Assembly (NCBI RefSeq): GCF_013415105.1
Contig: NZ_JACCDF010000014.1
Location: forward strand, 41,469 to 105,468
Source: Vreelandella salicampi
Lineage (GTDB): Bacteria; Pseudomonadota; Gammaproteobacteria; Pseudomonadales; Halomonadaceae
Reading direction: 5' to 3'
DNA: 64,000 nucleotides
A model generated the notes under the pieces. That model saw only the letters and a program-made list of their open reading frames with translations, was not told where the DNA came from and made no database searches. Position 1 is the stretch's first letter. Each line of letters starts with the position of its first letter. Shown one piece after another: positions 60,849 through 64,000 of the stretch. Position numbers and translations under genes: made by a program.

Positions 60849-62123
60849 ATGTTGAGTAAAAGCCTTTCCGGCAGCCTTCAGAAAGCCCTGTTTGAACACA
60901 CGGCCTGTATTCTTTTTAAGAGCGACGGCACTATCTTAGACGCAAGTCAACTGTTTCTTGACACGGTGGGTTATCCACTAAATGAAATACGTGGCCAGCA
61001 TCACCGTATTTTATGCAGTACACATGCAACGAACTCGCCTGAGTATGATCGGTTTTGGCGTTCATTAGCGGCAGGCGAAAGCCATCAAGGCACATTTTGT
61101 CATTTAGACGCTGAAGGGCATGAAATTTGGTTGGAAGCCACTTATCTGCCGATAAAAAACCGTCGAGGTCAAGTGACCCGGGTTTTCAAAGTGGCCAACG
61201 ATGTAACTCAAAAACATCAGGAAGCAGAAAGGCAAGACGCTATTTTACAAGCGCTGGATTATTCGATGGCTGTAATAGAGTTCACTCCTGATGGCACTAT
61301 TTTAGATACCAATGAAAATTTTGAACAAACGGTTGGTTATCATAAGGAAGCATTAATAGGTAGCCATCACCGTAAGCTATGCCCCGATGAGTTCTATCGA
61401 GATCACCCTGATTTTTGGCAACAACTTGCGAACGGCGAGTTTATGAAGGGTAAATTCGAACGCCTTGATGCTCAAGGCAAAACGCTCTGGCTTGAAGCAA
61501 CCTATAATCCGATCAAAGACAAGCAAGGCAGCGTAACGAAGATAGTCAAATTTGCCACTGACGTCACTCAGGCAGTTAACGAAAGCGAATCCGCGCACCA
61601 AGCCGTACTTTCGACACAGAGCATTTCTTCACAAACAGAGAACATTGCGCAAAATGGTTTGAAACATCTTGATAGCGTGCTTAAAGGCTCTGAAAAAGCA
61701 GCACAAACGCTTGCTGAAGCCCAAAAGTTGATGTACGCCCTGAATCAGCAATCTGAGCAAATCAATAAAATGACAGGTGATATCTCAAAAATTGCCGATC
61801 AAACCAACCTTCTCGCACTAAATGCCGCAGTTGAAGCAGCACGCGCTGGTGAGCAGGGACGCGGCTTTGCTGTTGTGGCCAACGAAGTACGCCAGCTTTC
61901 TAAGGGGTCAAGTGAAGCGGTGGCGAAAATCACGCGCGTGCTTCAAGAAAATAGTGCCCTGGTAGAGAAAACCTCTCAAGCAATGCAGGATGTTGTTAAC
62001 AATAGCGAAAAGAGCCAGGAGAGTATTGGAGAGATTGAATCAATAGTGGGTGAAATTTTGACCGGAGCTCAGAATGTGTCGCAGTCCGTCGAAAAGCTGA
62101 GTAGCCCTGCTCGACTTGCATGA
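60849..62123 (+). CDS. Soluble PAS-PAS-MCP signal protein (BdlA-like)
   Basis: A 424-residue cytoplasmic protein: two PAS domains (about 10-125 and 130-250, each with the same [13 protein letters not shown] / [13 protein letters not shown] block, so an internal duplication) and a methyl-accepting domain (about 270-420) with the conserved hairpin [27 protein letters not shown]. No membrane segment. Architecture and length match BdlA of Pseudomonas aeruginosa (about 417), which controls biofilm dispersal; haem- or flavin-based oxygen sensing is a family possibility. Confidence 0.88.
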   Translation: MLSKSLSGSLQKALFEHTACILFKSDGTILDASQLFLDTVGYPLNEIRGQHHRILCSTHATNSPEYDRFWRSLAAGESHQGTFCHLDAEGHEIWLEATYLPIKNRRGQVTRVFKVANDVTQKHQEAERQDAILQALDYSMAVIEFTPDGTILDTNENFEQTVGYHKEALIGSHHRKLCPDEFYRDHPDFWQQLANGEFMKGKFERLDAQGKTLWLEATYNPIKDKQGSVTKIVKFATDVTQAVNESESAHQAVLSTQSISSQTENIAQNGLKHLDSVLKGSEKAAQTLAEAQKLMYALNQQSEQINKMTGDISKIADQTNLLALNAAVEAARAGEQGRGFAVVANEVRQLSKGSSEAVAKITRVLQENSALVEKTSQAMQDVVNNSEKSQESIGEIESIVGEILTGAQNVSQSVEKLSSPARLA

Positions 62124-62198
62124 TCGGCCGTAGGTCAAGCTCGTTATAGATGTATTGTTAAAGTAGAGCTGTGCATCACGTTAATTAACGCAATAGAT

Positions 62199-62238
62199 AA
62201 CGCCACCGCCCTCACGTAGTGAAGGCGGTGGCGTTTGC
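62199..62238 (+). terminator. Terminator after the PAS-PAS-MCP gene
   Basis: A 12-bp perfect stem AACGCCACCGCC / GGCGGTGGCGTT with an inner CTCAC/GTGA stem, then TTGC; located between converging genes and may serve both. Confidence 0.7.
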
Positions 62239-62314
62239 GTAAACAAAAGAGTATGGCTTAATTTAAGCGCGACAAACGCTTAAGGCCGACGTAGAAGCCC
62301 TGTGGGCTATAGGC

Positions 62315-63844
62315 TTAAAACGCTTCCCACTCTTGATCAGCGTTAGCCTTGGCTTTGTTAGACAGCGCTGGACGAAGCAATGCCGCCTGCGGCTTAGACG
62401 ATGTCAAAGGCGCTCGATGGCCACTCGCCTGCCCTTCAACCAAACGGAAGGAGGAAACAACGCTTTCAAGTTTGGCTGCCTGCTCTTCCAACGAACTCGC
62501 CGCTGAGGATGCCTGCTGAACCAACGCCGCGTTCTGCTGGGTCACTTCATCCATCTGAGTAATCGCCTGATTGACCTGCTCAATACCCGCGCTCTGCTCC
62601 TGAGAAGCCGACGAAATTTCATCCATAATATCGTTCACGCGGCGCACCGAGGCGACCACATCCCGCATGGTGGTACCGGCGCTTTCGACCAAGACGGAAC
62701 CTTCTTTTACCTGAGTGGACGAGGCGTCAATTAAGGCCTTGATCTCTTTGGCGGCATCGGCGCTGCGGCTGGCTAAGTTACGCACTTCGCTGGCCACGAC
62801 CGCAAACCCCCGGCCTTGCTCACCCGCACGTGCCGCTTCCACCGAGGCATTGAGGGCCAAAATATTGGTTTGAAAGGCGATGGAATCGATAACGCTAATA
62901 ATATCGGTGATTTTTTTAGAGCTATCCGAAATACCGTGCATGGTGGTAATGACTTTTTCCACCACTTCGCCACCACTGCTGGCCGTGCTTGAGGCGTCGT
63001 TAGCCAGTTGGCTCGCCTGACGGGCATTATCAGCGTTCTGTTTCACGGTGGTGGTTAACTGCTCCATGCTGGCGGCAGTTTCTTGTAGCGAGGCGGCCTG
63101 CTGCTCAGTGCGCGATGACAGATCCGCATTGCCACTGGCAATTTCACGCGCACCGATATGGATCGAGCCACTGCTGTCGCGTACTTCCGAAACCGTACTC
63201 GCCAAATTGCTCTGCATATACTGCATGGCGCTAAACAACTTACCGATCTCGTTGCGGCCACGGTCACTAACTTGGCCTGAAAGATCATTTTTGGCAATAC
63301 GCTCGAAGTGCGCTACCGCTTCATTTAGCGGTTTTACAATAGATCCCACCATGGCGATACGCACAAATAGGACGATCAACGCCGCAATTAAGAGTACGGC
63401 GAGTTCGATATAGCCCATCAGCGCCACTTGGTGTTGAAAGTCTGCCACTAACTCGCTGCCATGCTCAGCTGCTTGGTCGTTGTACGCGGTGACGGCTACC
63501 TGTAGTTGTTCAACATACTCTCTTGCTTCTGGCCTTGCGTCGCGAAACTGAGCATAGTTGCCAGCTTGTAACGCCTCTTCAAAAGGCAACAAGCCCTCGT
63601 CCAACAAGTTATGAAAGGCACGAACCACATCATCGACAAGTACTTGCCGCGCGGCTTGGGAGGGGGACGACTCAAAGACTGCAAAATACTTCTGCGCAGT
63701 CGTTAGCGAATCTTCCGCTTGGCTAAAATACTCCTGTGCCTCAGCGTCGTTCCCTTCATTCATGGCGTCTAAGCTGTTCTCATAAAACAGTTGTGCGTAA
63801 GCGAGTGACCGCTGGCTGCGGTTTAGCGGTAGCATTTGATCCAC
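62315..63844 (-). CDS. Methyl-accepting chemotaxis protein lacking its first helix
   Basis: A 509-residue chemoreceptor: helical sensor part (about 1-140), one membrane helix (about 142-168; [20 protein letters not shown]), HAMP (about 170-222) and a signalling domain with [23 protein letters not shown]. It ends in EWEAF, fitting the xWxxF pentapeptide that tethers CheR/CheB. Typical relatives begin with a membrane helix before the sensor part; here the frame is closed by TGA about 33 codons upstream of GTG 63844, and no helix is encoded in that stretch. The gene is probably truncated at the 5-prime end or frameshifted. Confidence 0.8.
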   Translation of the reverse strand: MDQMLPLNRSQRSLAYAQLFYENSLDAMNEGNDAEAQEYFSQAEDSLTTAQKYFAVFESSPSQAARQVLVDDVVRAFHNLLDEGLLPFEEALQAGNYAQFRDARPEAREYVEQLQVAVTAYNDQAAEHGSELVADFQHQVALMGYIELAVLLIAALIVLFVRIAMVGSIVKPLNEAVAHFERIAKNDLSGQVSDRGRNEIGKLFSAMQYMQSNLASTVSEVRDSSGSIHIGAREIASGNADLSSRTEQQAASLQETAASMEQLTTTVKQNADNARQASQLANDASSTASSGGEVVEKVITTMHGISDSSKKITDIISVIDSIAFQTNILALNASVEAARAGEQGRGFAVVASEVRNLASRSADAAKEIKALIDASSTQVKEGSVLVESAGTTMRDVVASVRRVNDIMDEISSASQEQSAGIEQVNQAITQMDEVTQQNAALVQQASSAASSLEEQAAKLESVVSSFRLVEGQASGHRAPLTSSKPQAALLRPALSNKAKANADQEWEAF

Positions 63845-64000
63845 TGCGGTTTGATTTAACTCGGCGAGTGATGAATTAGGGAACCGCTGAACAATTAGCC
63901 TCTGAGCGGCTGAAGGGCTCAGAGTAGCAAAATCACCGCATCAGCGATCATTTTCTGACCATCTCAGGTGATCTGTTTTTCCTGCCAGCCGGACTATCCG

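Noticed and set aside
1..64000. tRNA or rRNA genes, insertion sequences, prophage genes, CRISPR arrays
   Set aside because: I looked for cloverleaf-like repeats, transposase motifs, integrases and regularly spaced repeats and saw none.

Overview
The window reads as chromosomal DNA of a moderately halophilic gammaproteobacterium, most like Halomonas or a close Halomonadaceae relative. This is inferred from the gene content: quaternary-amine osmoprotectant ABC transport, Trk potassium uptake, PRC-barrel/CsbD/Pmp3 stress proteins, many c-di-GMP enzymes and gammaproteobacterial-style promoters. I see no tRNA, rRNA, insertion sequence, phage gene or CRISPR array.

Layout. (1) About 0.1-27 kb is a stress and signalling region: a soluble GAF-PAS histidine kinase, an MgtC-family pseudogene, PRC-barrel proteins, an AI-2E-family permease, a Pmp3-type peptide, an endo/exonuclease/phosphatase-fold protein, catalase HPII, two DUF2254 membrane proteins, DUF421, CsbD, GlsB/YeaQ and DUF305 proteins, five c-di-GMP enzymes, two Crp/Fnr regulators and a Sel1/peptidoglycan-binding protein preceded by a 24-residue membrane peptide. 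About a dozen gaps here carry a 14-bp palindrome, GTGCG-N4-CGCAC, with Crp-site geometry. At seven of them a -10-like hexamer starts exactly 22 bp after the palindrome, placing it near -41.5, the class II activator position. I propose a Crp/Fnr-controlled stress regulon, probably run by one or both regulators encoded in the region.

(2) 27.2-37.5 kb is an osmolyte locus: a permease-ATPase-permease-binding protein operon with a duplicated binding protein, a nitrilase-family amidase, and an opposing operon of a 2-oxoglutarate oxygenase, an M24-fold enzyme resembling DMSP lyase DddP but lacking its key catalytic residues, and methylmalonate-semialdehyde dehydrogenase, with a divergent LysR regulator. 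It looks like uptake plus catabolism of an unidentified betaine-like compound.

(3) 37.8-43.7 kb resembles a rearranged functional-amyloid (Fap-type) export locus: a sigma-54 activator overlapping an outer-membrane channel gene, and an opposing operon of a Gly-rich secreted protein, a small secreted protein sharing a motif with it, a C39 peptidase and a further secreted protein. A canonical sigma-54 promoter lies in front of the Gly-rich gene. With the c-di-GMP enzymes and a BdlA-like protein this suggests regulated biofilm matrix production.

(4) 44-50.7 kb is potassium homeostasis: trkA, trkH, a small overlapping membrane protein, and kdpD-kdpE without kdpFABC. (5) 51-60.7 kb holds two tandem carbohydrate/glycerol-phosphate-type ABC importers and a HAD phosphatase. 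(6) 60.8-63.8 kb holds a BdlA-like PAS-PAS-MCP protein and an MCP that appears to have lost its first membrane segment.

Functions are read from motifs, gene order and family knowledge; no database search was possible.
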